This document shows positions 22,209-34,889 of a DNA stretch of 64,000 nt, in pieces. This stretch comes from Liquidambar formosana (lineage: Eukaryota > Streptophyta > Magnoliopsida > Saxifragales > Altingiaceae). The stretch is from contig CM077831.1 in assembly GCA_039720395.1 (NCBI GenBank), forward strand, positions 3,514,003-3,578,002. The letters run 5' to 3'. The stretch's first letter is position 1. The number at the start of each line of letters is the position of its first letter. Position numbers and translations under genes: made by a program. The notes beneath the pieces were generated by a model. The model searched no databases. It saw only the letters and a program-made list of their open reading frames with translations, and was not told the DNA's origin.

Positions 22209-25200
22209 CTATAGCCAATCCACAATGTATCTAATACCCATTTCCTGTCTGTGGTGATCCAACTGCTCTTGGGTCATAGCTTTAGTGAAGGGATCTGCTA
22301 CATTTTCTATTGTGTGAATCTTCTGTATGCTAATATCACCTCTTCCAATGATCTCTCTAATCACATGGAATCGACGCTCAATGTGTTTGGACTTTTGATG
22401 AGACCGTGGTTCCTTAGCTTGAGCAATAGCCCCGTTGTTGTCACAAAACAATGGCAAGGGCTTCTCAATGGCAGGAACTACTCCCAGTTCAGTAATGAAC
22501 TTCTTTATCCAAACAGCTTCCTTTGCAGCCTCTGATGCAGCAATGTACTCAACCTCTGTAGTGGAGTCCGCTGTAACATCCTGTTTACAGCTCCTCCAAC
22601 TTACAGCTCCACCATTCAAGGTGAAAACATACCCCGATGTTGATTTCCTATCATCATCGTCAGATTGAAAATCTGAATCCATATAACCAACCATTTCTAA
22701 ATTTCTTCCTCCATAGACAAGGAAAAGTTCCTTAGTTCTTCTTAAGTACTTAAGGACAGCCTTGACTGCTTCCCAGTGTTTCACACCTGGGTCTGCCTGA
22801 TATCTGCTTGTAACACTTACACCAAAAGCGATATCTGGTCTTGTACATAACATGGCATACATTAGACTCCCTACTGCAGAAGCATAGGGAATCGTCCTCA
22901 TGTACGCAATCTCTTCTGGAGTTTTAGGTGCCATGTTTTTAGACAACTTGATTCCATGCCTAACAGGAATTAGACCTCTTTTGGAATCTTCTAAATTGAA
23001 CCTTTTCAATATTTTGTCTATGTACAATGATTGGGAGAGACCTAGCATCCTTTTAGATCTATCTCTATAGACCTTTATTCCCAGAATATAGGATGCTTCT
23101 CCTAAATCTTTCATGGAGAAATTCTGTGAAAGCCACTCTTTCACTTTTGATAACGTTTCTACTTTATTCCCGATAAGTAGAATGTCATCAACATATAGGA
23201 CCAGGAAGGTAATCGCACTCCCACTAACTTTCTTGTACACACATGGTTCATCCATATTCTGTAGGAAACCAAACGATTTGATTGCCTCATCGAATCGGAT
23301 GTTCCAGCTTCTAGAAGCTTGTTTGAGTCCATAAATGGACCGCTGTAGCTTGCACACTTTGTGGTCCTCACCACTGGATGTAAAACCCTCAGGTTGCTGC
23401 ATATAAAGGTCTTCCTCAATGTTTCCATTAAGGAAAGCGGTCTTTACATCCATTTGCCATATCTCATAATCGTAGTGCGCAGCTATAGCTAACAAGATCC
23501 TAATGGACTTAAGCATAGCCACTGGCGAGAAGGTTTCCTCATAGTCAATACCATGTCTTTGTCGGTAACCTTTTGCCACTAGCCTAGCCTTGTAGGTCTC
23601 TACCTTTCCATCTGAGCCTATCTTCCTTTTGAAGATCCATTTGCAGCCAATAGGTACTATACCTTCTGGTGGATCAACTAAAGTCCAGACTTTGTTGGAA
23701 TACATCGAGTCCATTTCAGATTTCATAGCTTCCAGCCATTTGTTCGAATCAATATCCGAAATCGCCTGTCCATAAGTAGTAGGGTCATCTGGGTGTTCTC
23801 TATCACCAAGGAACAATTCCTCTGCATTATGGTTGAGAAATCCATATCTCTCAGGTGCAACAGATACCCTACTCGATCTACGAAGAGGTTGTGGTACATT
23901 AGTGGGTTCTGTCTCATCAGCGACAGGGGTGGGATCACTGTCGGTTTGTGTCTCATCAGACAATTCTTTGAGTTCTATTTTCCTGTTATTGCCTCCTTCT
24001 TGAATAAACTCTTTTTCAAGAAAGACTGCAAACTTACTAACAAACACCTTTTGTTCATCAGGATAATAGAAATAATATCCTAAACTCTCTTTAGGATATC
24101 CCACAAACCTACATTTAATTGATCTTGATTCTAACTTGGTTGCATCATGTGTCTTTACATATGCAGTGCAACCCCATACCTTAATATGTTTAAGGCTTGG
24201 TACTCTCCCTTTCCATATCTCATACGGTGTCTTAGGGACAGATTTGGTTAGGACTCTGTTCAACAAGTACGCGGCAGTTTCCAGGGCATGTCCCCAGAAG
24301 GACAATGGTAAATCAGTGTAACTCATCATGGACCTAACCATATCCAATAAGGTTCTATTCCTCCTTTCTGACACACCATTAAGCTGTGGTGTTCCAGGAG
24401 GTGTCCATTGAGATAGAATGCCCGCTTGAACAAGATGATCTAAAAACTCACCAGTTAAATATTCTCCTCCTCGATCCGATCGAAGAGCTTTAATACTTTT
24501 ACCAGTTTGTTTCTCTACTTCATATCTGAATTCTTTAAACTTTTCAAATGCTTCAGATTTGTACTTCATTAAGTACACATACCCGTACCTAGAATAATCA
24601 TCGGTAAAGGTTATAAAGTAAGAGAAACCTCCACGAGCATGTATGCTCATAGGACCACATACATCACTATGTGTCAATCCTAATATGTCTGCAGCTCTCT
24701 CACCGTGACCGGTGAAAGGTGACTTGGTCATTTTACCTAGTAAACAAGATTCACAAGTTGGAAAGGGCATAGAAACCAATGGACCCAATTGTCCATCCTT
24801 ACACATCTTGTTAATCCTATTCTCACTGATATGACCTAGTCTCAAGTGCTAGTCATATGCGGAGTTTTCTTCATCTCTTGTTCTTTTGGGTTTGTCTGCA
24901 TTCAATTTAGAACTATCATGCTCTATGCAATTAAAATTTGCAATAAAGTTTAGAAAATAAAGGCCATTCACATAAACTCCAGAAGTAATGAACTCTTCAT
25001 TTTTAAATAAAGAACATTTATTCTCCTCAAAAACAAACCTAAATCCTTGTTTAGATAATACTGAAATAGAAATAATGTTTCTTATAACTTCTGGAATATA
25101 AAGACAGCCTGATAATTCTAAACTACTCCCACTAGGCAAAGTCAAGCAGCAAGTCCCCACGGCTAATGCAGCAACGTTTGCTCCATTTCCCACTCGCAGG

Positions 25201-25868
25201 GTTACTTCTCCTTTACTCAGCCTTCTGCTTCCCACTAGGTCCTGCATGGAATTACAAATATGAGAACTCGCACCAGAATCTAGTACCCAAGTGGAAGCAG
25301 AGCTAACACTCATGTTAGTCTCAAGTATAAGAGCATAATCCATACCTTCCGAAGGTTGGTTCTTCAGAGTATCTAGATACTCTTGGCAGTTACGTTTCCA
25401 ATGCCCATCTTTGCCGCAGTAAAAACAGATCCCTTTACCTTTCCTCTTTCTTTGGGTACTCTTACCCTTTCTTATTCCCTTGCCTTTAGGCTTGAGTATA
25501 GAATTGGAAGCAGGAACTTCAACCCATTCATCACATTCAAGCAAGAACTCTTTGCCATACAACTCTTGTATGTGGATAAATATCTCGGGTGCACTTCCCA
25601 TGGACTCGTATTGCTTCTTAAGCTCAGGACTTAGAGATACCATCATATAGCATCTCGTCATGAGATCATCATCCATGCGCTTCTGATAAGCGTCTTTCTC
25701 TTGCCGAGTTGCAGCCTCAGTAGGAGCATTGGGAAGTGGACTTTGAAGTGCATAGGTAATATTTTCAGAATTCAAAACGATTTTTAAATTCCTTAACCAA
25801 TCAAGATAATTAGGTCCAGTTAAACGGTTGGTTTCCAAAATGTTGGATAACGGGTTGCGGTGAGCCAT
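22209..25868 (-). pseudogene. D gag-pol polyprotein with one nonsense codon
   Basis: The minus-strand frame from ATG 25868 to the stop at 22209 is 1,220 codons including the final stop, the same length as in A. It has Gag with CCHC knuckle, DSGA protease, integrase with HHCC and D,D35E, reverse transcriptase with YVDD, and RNase H. The only break is a TAG at 24851-24849 (codon 340), where A has TGG for Trp, just before the integrase zinc site. Downstream codons stay in frame. Point differences from A include K for M after the first catalytic Asp of reverse transcriptase and TEVEY for TEAEY in RNase H. The same central Gag shortening as in A is present. Upstream Gag and protease could still be made. 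Confidence 0.92.
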
Positions 25869-28800
25869 TACGGTGATCTACATACAGAAAATTAAACAGA
25901 AAATCAGATTTCATTTTTAATCCATAATGATCGGGTCTTTAATCATATGGTACCTCCCACTATTTTATCAAATTCCATACACCCTCTAATGGAATTCGGG
26001 AATCTCATTCCTAATGGGGATTGGGGTCCCACTGTGACCTAGAAGCCTCACATGTTAGTTTCTTGACTTCTAACCCAAAGTAAGAAGACAACTCTTTGTC
26101 TATTGCTTCATAAGCAAATTCCAGTCGTTTTGCCTCTAGGGTACATACTCCTCACATGTTAGTTTCTTGGAATACTTCCCTAGTTAAGTTAAGCCCATCA
26201 TTCACACAGGTATGTTTCACCAAATATATACCTCACATGTTAGTTTCTTGGTATATACCAGCTTAGGCACCCCATGATATCTACATATGTGATAGTTTCA
26301 AGTAATGTCTTTAATATGGGTAGCTCCTACATGTCTGCAGCCAGGTACCCACATTAAGGGACGTTAGATGATCCTATAATGATGGAAGGCAATGAAGAAT
26401 CCATTCCCTAATGTATTCTCCATTTCCAACTTAATATTAAAATAGAGGGGTTTTTAAGGGTCTCATCAAATTAACATACATCTCATGCATATAAATAAAA
26501 AATTGAACAGCATAAAATAATAATAATCCACTTATCGATATTAGTCCCTAAGAAGAGACATATAACGATCTATGGATTTGGAGCTATCACTATTAATCTC
26601 ATTAAAAGCTCCCACTATGATAATTATGGACTTTGAGAGGATTCAATCCAAGCCAATAGATTGAATCCAAGGTCTAAGGTGGGTGTAGGTGATCGTAAAA
26701 TAACACATTCGAAACATGCATGCTGTCTTGAAACACTTCTCTAAGCTTTCAAGTCCTTCAATCTGCTCCCTTGGCTTGATGGTCTCCACCATTGGCTTGT
26801 TGGGCTCTATCATGCTCCTTTGGGTCTACCATGCTCCTTAGTGCGCTCTCGATTACATAACATTTACATAATTTAAAGAAAGGGATACATAAGGGGAATG
26901 TGGGGTACATAAGAGAATGATAGAGAGAGAGAGGGAGAAGGAAGGTGGCATGCAAGCCCCAAATAAATTACATCACCTTAATAAAATTACAACTCTTGTA
27001 AATAATAACATCCCATTCATAAGACGGCCAATCACAATTGGTTTAAAGGGTATAGTCCATAATCATCATCCAAACACATACATACAATCTCATTGCATAA
27101 TGTAAAGAAAAACTGTAAGCATTAAAACATATGGGCATTATGGTAATTCTCTTGAATGATTTACATTAATCTCATTAATGCATCCTAATCTTATTAGGTA
27201 TTAACAAAAATATCCAGAATTAAATAAAGTCTTAACATTTAAGACATTTTAGTTTCAATTAATCAAATTAATTTAAACATATAAAGTTTCCTAAAATAAC
27301 TCTAATATCCAATATTAGGGTTTCCTTAATTAAACAAATCAATTTCATTTAATTAAGAATTTCCAGATTTTAATTTAATCCCCAATTGTATTTTAAACCA
27401 TTTAAAACATTATAAAATTAATCAATATTAATTAAATAATTAACATGGGAATTAAATAAAATCATTTAAATGATGAATTAGTGTATTAGGGTTTCCTAAA
27501 ACCCTAAACCCTAAACGCATAACCCTAAACCCTAAATGCAAGCCCTAATCATTAAATTCCTTATGATTGGTCATTTAATGTCCAATCATTAAAACCCTAG
27601 GTTCATATGGTATTTAATAAAAGGGATTAGGGTTTAATTAATGCCAAATAGGGTATTAATTACCCTTAATTAATTATACTAATTAGGGTTTCCAAAACCC
27701 TAACCCTAGACATCATTTATGGTATTAATTATGCCCTAACAATTAATAACCATGATTGGTCATTTAATGACCAATCATTAACTCTTAATAAAGGTAATTA
27801 ATATTCCAATTAGGGTTTTAATTAATGCCATAATGAAATTAGGGTTTCATCATTAACTCAAAATTAGGGTTTCATCCTTAACTCTATGCAGCCGTCACAA
27901 CCAGGGGGCTGCCTGAGCTTGGCTAGGCTGCCATGGCCACCAACGACTGAGGAAGGCCATGGCCAGCCATGGGAGAACATCCTAGGAGTGTGGGACAAGC
28001 CTCTGGACACGTGAGGAGTGGTGGAAGTGGCTGCCATCATAAAAAACAATCAGGGTTTCCAAAACCCATTGCTGGAGCCATTGTTGCAGACCTTGAAGGT
28101 CACAATAGCTTCTAAAACCTTATCAATTCGACTCCTCCATTGAAACCAGCTTTTGTATCATGTCCCTACATGAAATACTAAGCTTCTAGAAGAGGTTTGG
28201 ATGATCGAATCATCACCAATTGTTCTAAACAATTAAAACAACAGTATGCTGCCCAGAATTTGACAGCATACTGTCCATGGTCAGAAATTGATTTAAAACC
28301 CAGCAAGATGAATGAATTAGGCTACCAAACGAATTTTCCCAGTATCCTACATGTCTTAGGAAACTAATGCAATTGGTTTCATGCAATTTGGAGTTCCCTA
28401 ACTCAAGTTCTAATCAAAACTCCATTGATGACTTTTCTGCAGAGAAAATCTGCTATGCTGTTCATGAAAAATTTTCAAACTTTTTGAATCTTTTTCCATC
28501 AAAACCTTTTTGAAACTTAAAGAAAATCATATACACATGATATATAATGATCCTACAGTGGATTTGCATCAAAAATACAGAAGCTTTGATTGAATTTAAT
28601 TGCAAGAACCTCTGGGTTCTAAAACCCAGATTCGACCCTCTTCAGAAAACCCAGTTTTCCTTTTTCTTCTTCTTCCAATTCAAACCCTATACAACCTTTG
28701 CATCAATGGTTACCCTTAACCATGATTTAGAAGAGGAGTAGAAGAAGAATAGACCTAGGGTTCCAAACCCTAGGTTCGGCCAGAGAGAAGAACAATTCTG

Positions 28801-28884
28801 TAGTAAAAATTCTCCAGATTTTTGAATCATTCAACTACACCATAAATTCCAGCCCATATGTATTTTGTATTATGCATAATCATG
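25869..28884 (-). other. D untranslated leader (about 3.0 kb)
   Basis: The leader lies between the primer site and the gag ATG. It ends with the acceptor-like sequence (plus-strand CTAC near 25878-25881). It holds the hairpin cluster (about 26035-26262), short frame 26955-26758, CCCTAAA repeats near 27493-27540, the palindrome near 27752-27778 and the GC-rich island near 27885-28060. It lacks the roughly 400-bp segment seen in E1 and C. No coding gene is supported. Confidence 0.85.
26035..26262 (-). promoter_or_regulatory. D copy of the conserved-loop hairpin cluster
   Basis: The complement of the loop AAGAAACTAACATGTGA is exact at 26048-26064, 26152-26168 and 26233-26249, with three different pairing stems as in A. 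In RNA sense it lies 165 to 400 bases before the gag ATG. Confidence 0.7.
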
Positions 28885-28896
28885 GCTCTGATACCA
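28885..28896 (-). promoter_or_regulatory. D primer-binding site (initiator Met tRNA)
   Basis: In element sense this reads TGGTATCAGAGC, the standard site for priming by initiator Met tRNA. It is one base from the 5' LTR. Confidence 0.92.
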
Positions 28897-28897
28897 C

Positions 28898-30553
28898 TGT
28901 TGGGAATCATACAAGAGGGAAAAATAGAAGTGCGGAATATAAAAATTTTCCCTTTGATTCCACAGCCTATGAATCTAACTATGCATATACAAAATCAAAC
29001 CCTAACTATGAAGAGGGTTAGAACACTTACAGAATTTTTGTCTTCTCCTTTTTGCTCCAAGCTTTGATTCCGGACAGCGGTGAATGAGCAGCCCAAGTGT
29101 GCTGCCTCCAACGGTATCCACACCTAGCTAGAGCTTCAAGTCCTTTCCACCTTTTCTTTGTTGTTGCTAGTGAAGGAGAAGAGAGGAGAGAGAGAGAGGG
29201 AGGCTGGAAAATCTGGACAGCCCCTTGGGATTTCAACTTGTGATGATGTCACACATCATAAAGTGTGACTTATATAGTCCACACTAGGGGGGGCCGGCCA
29301 TAGGGGGAAACCCTATTAGGGTGTGATGCAATTTCTCTAAATTGCACAATAACCCCTATAAATTATATCAAATATAAATAGGCCTCAAAGAACTATTCTT
29401 TATGCACTCATACCCTTTCTCTCATAGACTTTAAAGCTCATCTTGCATGATCAGTGTGTGACCCATTGGGTTCACATCATCAAGTAGTAGGAATAGCACG
29501 AGGTGTGCACAATGGAACTCTTTCCATTTAGGGTCTAATTGGAACTCCTTCCAATTCCCTAATTGATTATAACTCACTTATATCAATTAGGGCTTCTACT
29601 AACCATGAATAACACCTAGCATATGGTTCATGGTGTCGTCCTTAATGAAGTGAATATGTATCTATCAAAGAACCCTTCTGTTATAGTTTATAGGTTACAA
29701 TTGCATCCTTCCATTTACACAATGTCTCCAATTGAACTAATAGGACATGGAAGTCTGTCAAGTCCCTAGTTCAATTACTTTATACTCATTCATAAATATC
29801 AACTCAATGATGAACTTATGGAAACTCCTTTCCATATTCACACTGCCATGGCCATGGACTGAATGAGTTATATTATGAATGCTATATGAGACATTCTCTC
29901 TCTTTTTCCTGAGAGTAATGGATTCCTTGTTGATCACTCACATGCCTTCATACACATAGCAATAGGGCCAATGAACACCTTTACAGACCCATGAATAGAA
30001 TCTGCACTTAGTGTTATCAAACTTCTAAAGCTACATGCATAAGGTAACTATGGTGTCTCAGGTCTAAGGATTACTTGTACCACTATAACATTGAGAAACT
30101 GATTGACAGGCAGGTTAAAACTCCATTCAGTTTATCTCAAATCTTTGGTCACATTCAGTGTACCTATTCTATTAACAGGCACCCACCTGTTGGTTGTAGT
30201 GTCTCCACACAAATAGCTTGAGACCAGCTATCCTCCTATAGAGTCAACCTAACAAGTGCTAGTCCTATGGTTCATTACTGTCCATCATAGTGAACCTTCA
30301 ACTAGGAATGATTTAGGAGTTTAGTACAGAGATATATTTACAGTCTCATAATTACAACTCTTTGTAATTCAATATTCTCAACTCTAACTCCTTGGACATA
30401 TTATGTAAATATAAATGATGCATACAAACATAATAGAATAAGCCCTTTTATTAAATCAATAATAAATGTGACATACATAAATGAAATCAAATGATTGTTC
30501 CTTTATCCCTAAACAATCATCTCTATGATTGGCTCTAGGGCATAACTCTAACA
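28898..30553 (-). repeat. D 5' LTR (1,656 bp) with promoter and donor
   Basis: In element sense it carries TATATAA (plus-strand 29270-29276), then the inverted repeat at 29248-29269, and a GTAAGT donor (29025-29030). The candidate leader intron would span minus-strand 29030 to 25878, about 3,150 bases. Confidence 0.93.
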
Positions 30554-30558
30554 GTTCC

Positions 30559-31181
30559 ATTGTGCACACCTCATGCTATTCCTACTACTTAATGATGTGA
30601 ACCCAATGGGTCACACACTGATCATGCAAGAAGGGCTTTAAAGTCTATGAGAGAAAGGGTTTTAGTGAATAAAGAATAGTTCTTTATCGGCCTATTTGTA
30701 TTTGATACAAATAATAGGGGTTAATGTGCAATTAAGTGTAATTACACATAACCCTATTAGGGTTTCTTCCCCATGGCCAGCCCCCTTTAGTGGGCTGCCT
30801 ATATAAGTCACATTTATGTGTGACATGGCATAATAGGCTTACACAATAAACCCTAGCCGTCCAGCCCTTTGGAGGCTCTCTTCTCTCTCTCTCTCTTTTC
30901 CACCTCTAGCAACAACAAGGAAGAAGAAAGAAAAGGCTTGAAGCTCTAGCTAGGTGTGGATACCGTTGGAGGCAACACACTTGGGCTGCTCATTCACCGC
31001 TGTCCGGAGTAGAAGCTTGGAGCAAAACGGAGAAGACAAAAATCCTTTAAGTGTTCTAACCCTCTTCGTAGTTAGGGTTTGATTTTGTGTTATGCATAGT
31101 TAGATTCATGGGATTGGGAATCGTAGGAAAAATTTTTTATATTCCGCACTTCTATTTTTCCCTCTTGTTCGATTCCCAACA
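30559..31181 (+). repeat. Solo Copia LTR S1, right part
   Basis: This continues the LTR interrupted at 20538, after the target copy 30554-30558. Its donor-equivalent site is mutated to TTAAGT (near 31049). The LTR ends at 31181, and gypsy B sequence resumes with the duplicated tatct. Confidence 0.92.
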
Positions 31182-34100
31182 TATCTATGGCATGGATATA
31201 GATCCTAAGAATGACGTCCCTCCGGAGCTCGTCGAGCAAAGGAAAAGGGGCGTTACCGAACCTAACATGGATGAATTGGAATCAATCAATCTCGGGACAG
31301 ATGAATTGCCAAGGATAATTAAAATTGGGATAACTCTCTCACCTGCTGAAAAGGAAAAATTGATAAAACTTCTAAAAGCCAATATAGAGGCCTTCGCATG
31401 GTCTTATGAGGATATGCCTGGCATTGATCCAGATATTGTGCAGCACTACATCCCCACTAATCCTACTAGAAAGCCTGTAAAGCAGAAATTAAGAAGATTA
31501 AAACTAGAATGGGCTTTGAAAGTAAAAGAAGAGGTAACTAAACAATTAGATGCCGGGTTTCTCCAAGTTGTGGAGTACCCTGAATGGCTGTCTAACATAG
31601 TGCCTGTGCCTAAAAAGGATGGGAAAGTGCGAATGTGTGTTGACTTCCGCGACCTTAATGCTGCGAGCCCAAAGGATGATTTCCCTCTACCACATATCGA
31701 TGTGTTGGTAGACAGTACAGCAGGCCATGCTCTTCTCTCCTTCATGGATGGGTTCTCCAGTTACAACCAGATAAAAATGGTGCCTCGAGACATGGAAAAG
31801 ACGGCTTTTATCACGCAGTGGGGCACGTATTGCTACAAGGTAATTCCTTTTGGCTTGAGAAATGCCGGGGCTACTTACCAAAGAGCTACTACGACCCTAT
31901 TGCATGATATGATCCATAAAGAAGTAGAGGTGTATGTGGACGACATGATAGTCAAAAATGTAGACCGGGAAGGACATTTCGCGGCATTGGAGAAGTTCCT
32001 AGAACTGGCAAAGAAGTACAACCTCCGATTGAATCCTCAGAAATGCGCCTTCGGAGTCACCGTAGGGAAGCTGTTGGGTTTCATGATCACTAAGAGGGGA
32101 ATTGAAGTTGATCCAGGGAAGATAAAGGCTATCACGGAGATGGAGCCACCAAGAACTGAGAAGCAGATCAGGGGTTTTCTAGGGAGAGTTCAATACATAA
32201 GCCGGTTTATCGCTAATCTGACCATGGTTTGCGAGCCAATTTTCAAACTGCTTAAGAAGGGCGTGTCCAAGGAATGGAATGAGGATTGTCAAGAAGCCTT
32301 TGAGACCATTAAAAGGTATTTGAGCAATCCCCCAATCTTAGTTCCCCCACGGCAAAGTGAATCGTTACTGTTATACTTAACGGTTACTGAAACCGCGACG
32401 GGAGCCATGTTAGCTCAATACCTTGAAGGGTCAAAAAAGGAAAATGCCATTTACTACTTGAGTAAGAAAATGACAGATTATGAAGTAAAGTACAATGCGC
32501 TAGAAAAGGCTTGCATAGCATTGGTGTGGGCCACCCGAAAACTCCGTCATTACATGATGTCTTTCGAAGTCCTGTTGATAAGTCGATTGAATCCTTTGAA
32601 GTATTTGCTAGAAAAACCAATCCTATCGTACAGGACTGCTCGTTGGTCGCTTCTCCTCAACGAATTCGACATAAAGTACCAGGCGCAGAAGTCCATCAAA
32701 GGAAGCGTCGTTGCAGACCACTTGGCAAGTTGCCCTGTGTCATCGTCAACCCAATTCAATGATGAGTTCCCCGATGAAGACATCCTAGAAATCAAGAAGA
32801 AGGTTTGAAAAGTCTACTTCGACGGAGCTGCAAACAAAAGGGGATATGGAATAGGAGTGTTATTAGTTTCGCCCGAAGAAGTCTTCATGCCATTAGCAGT
32901 CAAGTTGGGGTTCGAAGCTACCAACAACATTACGGAGTATGAGGCCTGCATCCTAGCATTGGAAGTTGCGTTAGAATTGGGGATAAAAGAACTCGAGGTG
33001 TTCGGGGATTCGGCATTGATCATCTGTCAGATCAAAAGGGGAGTGGAAAACTCGCGACGAGAAGCTATTGCTGTATCATGCCTATTTGGAAGCATTAACT
33101 AAAGAGTTTGCAGAAATCGAGTTCAATTACTTGTCAAGAAACAAGAATCAGTTCGCTGATGCCTTAGCAACTCTAGCTTCAATGGTAGAAATACCAGAAG
33201 GAGGAAGCGTGAAACTGCTCGTGATCGAATGCAGAGAGAAACCTATTTATGGTTGTTCCATTCGAGAAGGGGAGGTAACAGATAACCACCCTTGGTTCTA
33301 TGACATAAGAAGGCTCATCGAGGAAAGGGAATATCCAGAGGGAGCATCTCGTATGGATAGGCGAATGCTGAGGAGATTGGCAAGCCATTATGTGGTATGC
33401 GGAGGAAAACTGTATTAGAGGTCTTACGACGGAGTCCACTTGCTGTGTGTCACGGAGGAAGAGGCTAGAAAACTCATCGAAGAAATTCATAAAGGAGTGG
33501 GGGCTCCTCATATGAATGGATACATGCTGGCTAAGAAGATTATGAGGCTAGGGTATTACTGGTCTACAATGGAAAGGGATTGTTATGCCCATGTCAAGAA
33601 ATGCCATAAGTGTCAGCTCTTCACTAATGGACAGCACTTGCCCTCCATGCCCTTAACAAGCATGTCAACTCCATGGCCGTCTGCAGTGTGGGGAATAGAT
33701 GTCATCGGACAGATTAAGCCGAAGGCATCTAACGGACATGAATACATCTTGGTAGCCATCGATTACTTTACCAAGTGGGTGGAAGCAGCTTCCTTCAAAG
33801 TTTTGAATGCTAAAAAGGTGGCGCAGTTCATACAGCTCAACATTATCTACCGATATGGGGTACCACATGAGGTCATTTCAGATAACGGTCAGCATTTTCA
33901 GAAGTAAACTAAAGAACTCTTGCAGAAATACAAGATCGTTCATTACTTGTCATCCCCGTATTGCCCACAAACTAACGGTGCAGTGGAAGCCGCCAACAAG
34001 AACATCAAGAAGACACTATAGAAAACGGCTGACACGTACACTGATTGGCATGAGAAACTACCATTGGCATTATGGGGGTACAGAACGTCAGTCAGATCGT

Positions 34101-34537
34101 CAACAGGGGCTACGCCGTATGCTCTAGTGTATGGAATGGAGGCTGTTCTACCAGTCGAATTAGAAGTTCCTTTGTTAAGGGTTGCTGTGGAAAGTCAGCT
34201 GGCAGAGGTAGACTAGATCAGAGGTCGTTATGATGAGTTGGCATTGCTAGATGAAAGGCGATTGAGGGCTCTCTACCATGTGCAAGGGTACCAAAGAAGA
34301 GTCGCGAGGGCATTCAACAAACATGTCAAAGACAGAGGCTTGAAGAAAGGGGATTTAGTGTTGAAAGAGATCCGAGCTCCAATTTTCGATCCGCGAGGAA
34401 AATTCAAACCAAGTTGGGGTGGACCGTATGTTATCAAGGAAATATTTCCAGCAGGGGCTGTTCGACTTATGGATTTGGATGGGATCAAGTTCGCTCGTCC
34501 TACCAATTTGGATCAATTAAAGAAGTATTATGTATGA
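31182..34537 (+). pseudogene. Gypsy B pol: reverse transcriptase, RNase H, second RNase H, integrase, broken
   Basis: The open run to 32808 holds reverse transcriptase (YVDD at 31933-31944) and the connected RNase H. A TGA at 32806-32808 replaces the Trp codon found in K. A second, archaeal-type RNase H follows (DGAANKRGYG onward) and a frameshift lies near 33050-33070. The integrase zinc region (H, H, C, C near 33490-33612) and catalytic core follow. Further stops lie at 33416-33418, 33905-33907, 34019-34021 and 34214-34216. The C-terminal GPY-type module WGGPYVIKEI ends at 34537. The domain order with dual RNase H is typical of Tat elements. No full product is possible. Confidence 0.88.
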
Positions 34538-34614
34538 AGCCTGCTAGGTTGAAAACCTGTAAGGGTGGCCTAGGCAAAAGTTAAGGCATTTGAACTACGA
34601 GGACCTGATTCCCC

Positions 34615-34708
34615 AAAAGAAAAAAAAGAAAAGAAAAAATAAAGAAAAAATAAAGAAAGAAAAAAAAAGAAAAAGAAAAAAAAAAGAGAAAAAAGAAAAA
34701 AAAGAAAA
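34615..34708 (+). repeat. Long A/G tract between pol and antisense gene (gypsy B)
   Basis: About 94 bases are almost purely A and G (two or so Ts). They lie between the pol stop and the 3' end of the antisense gene. GH has the mirrored tract at 56603-56654 in the equivalent position. It separates two convergent reading units. Confidence 0.7.
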
Positions 34709-34889
34709 CGGGGATATGTAGGCAGCCCATAAAGTTACATTGGGTGCGGTCCAAACAACACAATCACAGAAATCTCGAAAGTAGATTATTATTGGCAATT
34801 CATTTGAAACTAATTGTTTGACATAACAATTTATTGGTGTTAAGTAAAGGAACTATTGACATGCCATAGATATTCTATTCCTTGCATCT

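Larger units (their letters stand above)
20539..30553 (-). mobile_element. Copia element D, near-complete and very young
   Basis: D is a complete minus-strand element of 10,015 bp with duplication gttcc (20534-20538 and 30554-30558). Its LTRs are 1,656 bp each and look identical by eye. It has a perfect primer site, polypurine tract, leader and full-length gag-pol interrupted by a single nonsense codon. It is the best candidate in the window for a recently active or nearly active copy. It is inserted in solo LTR S1. Confidence 0.95.
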
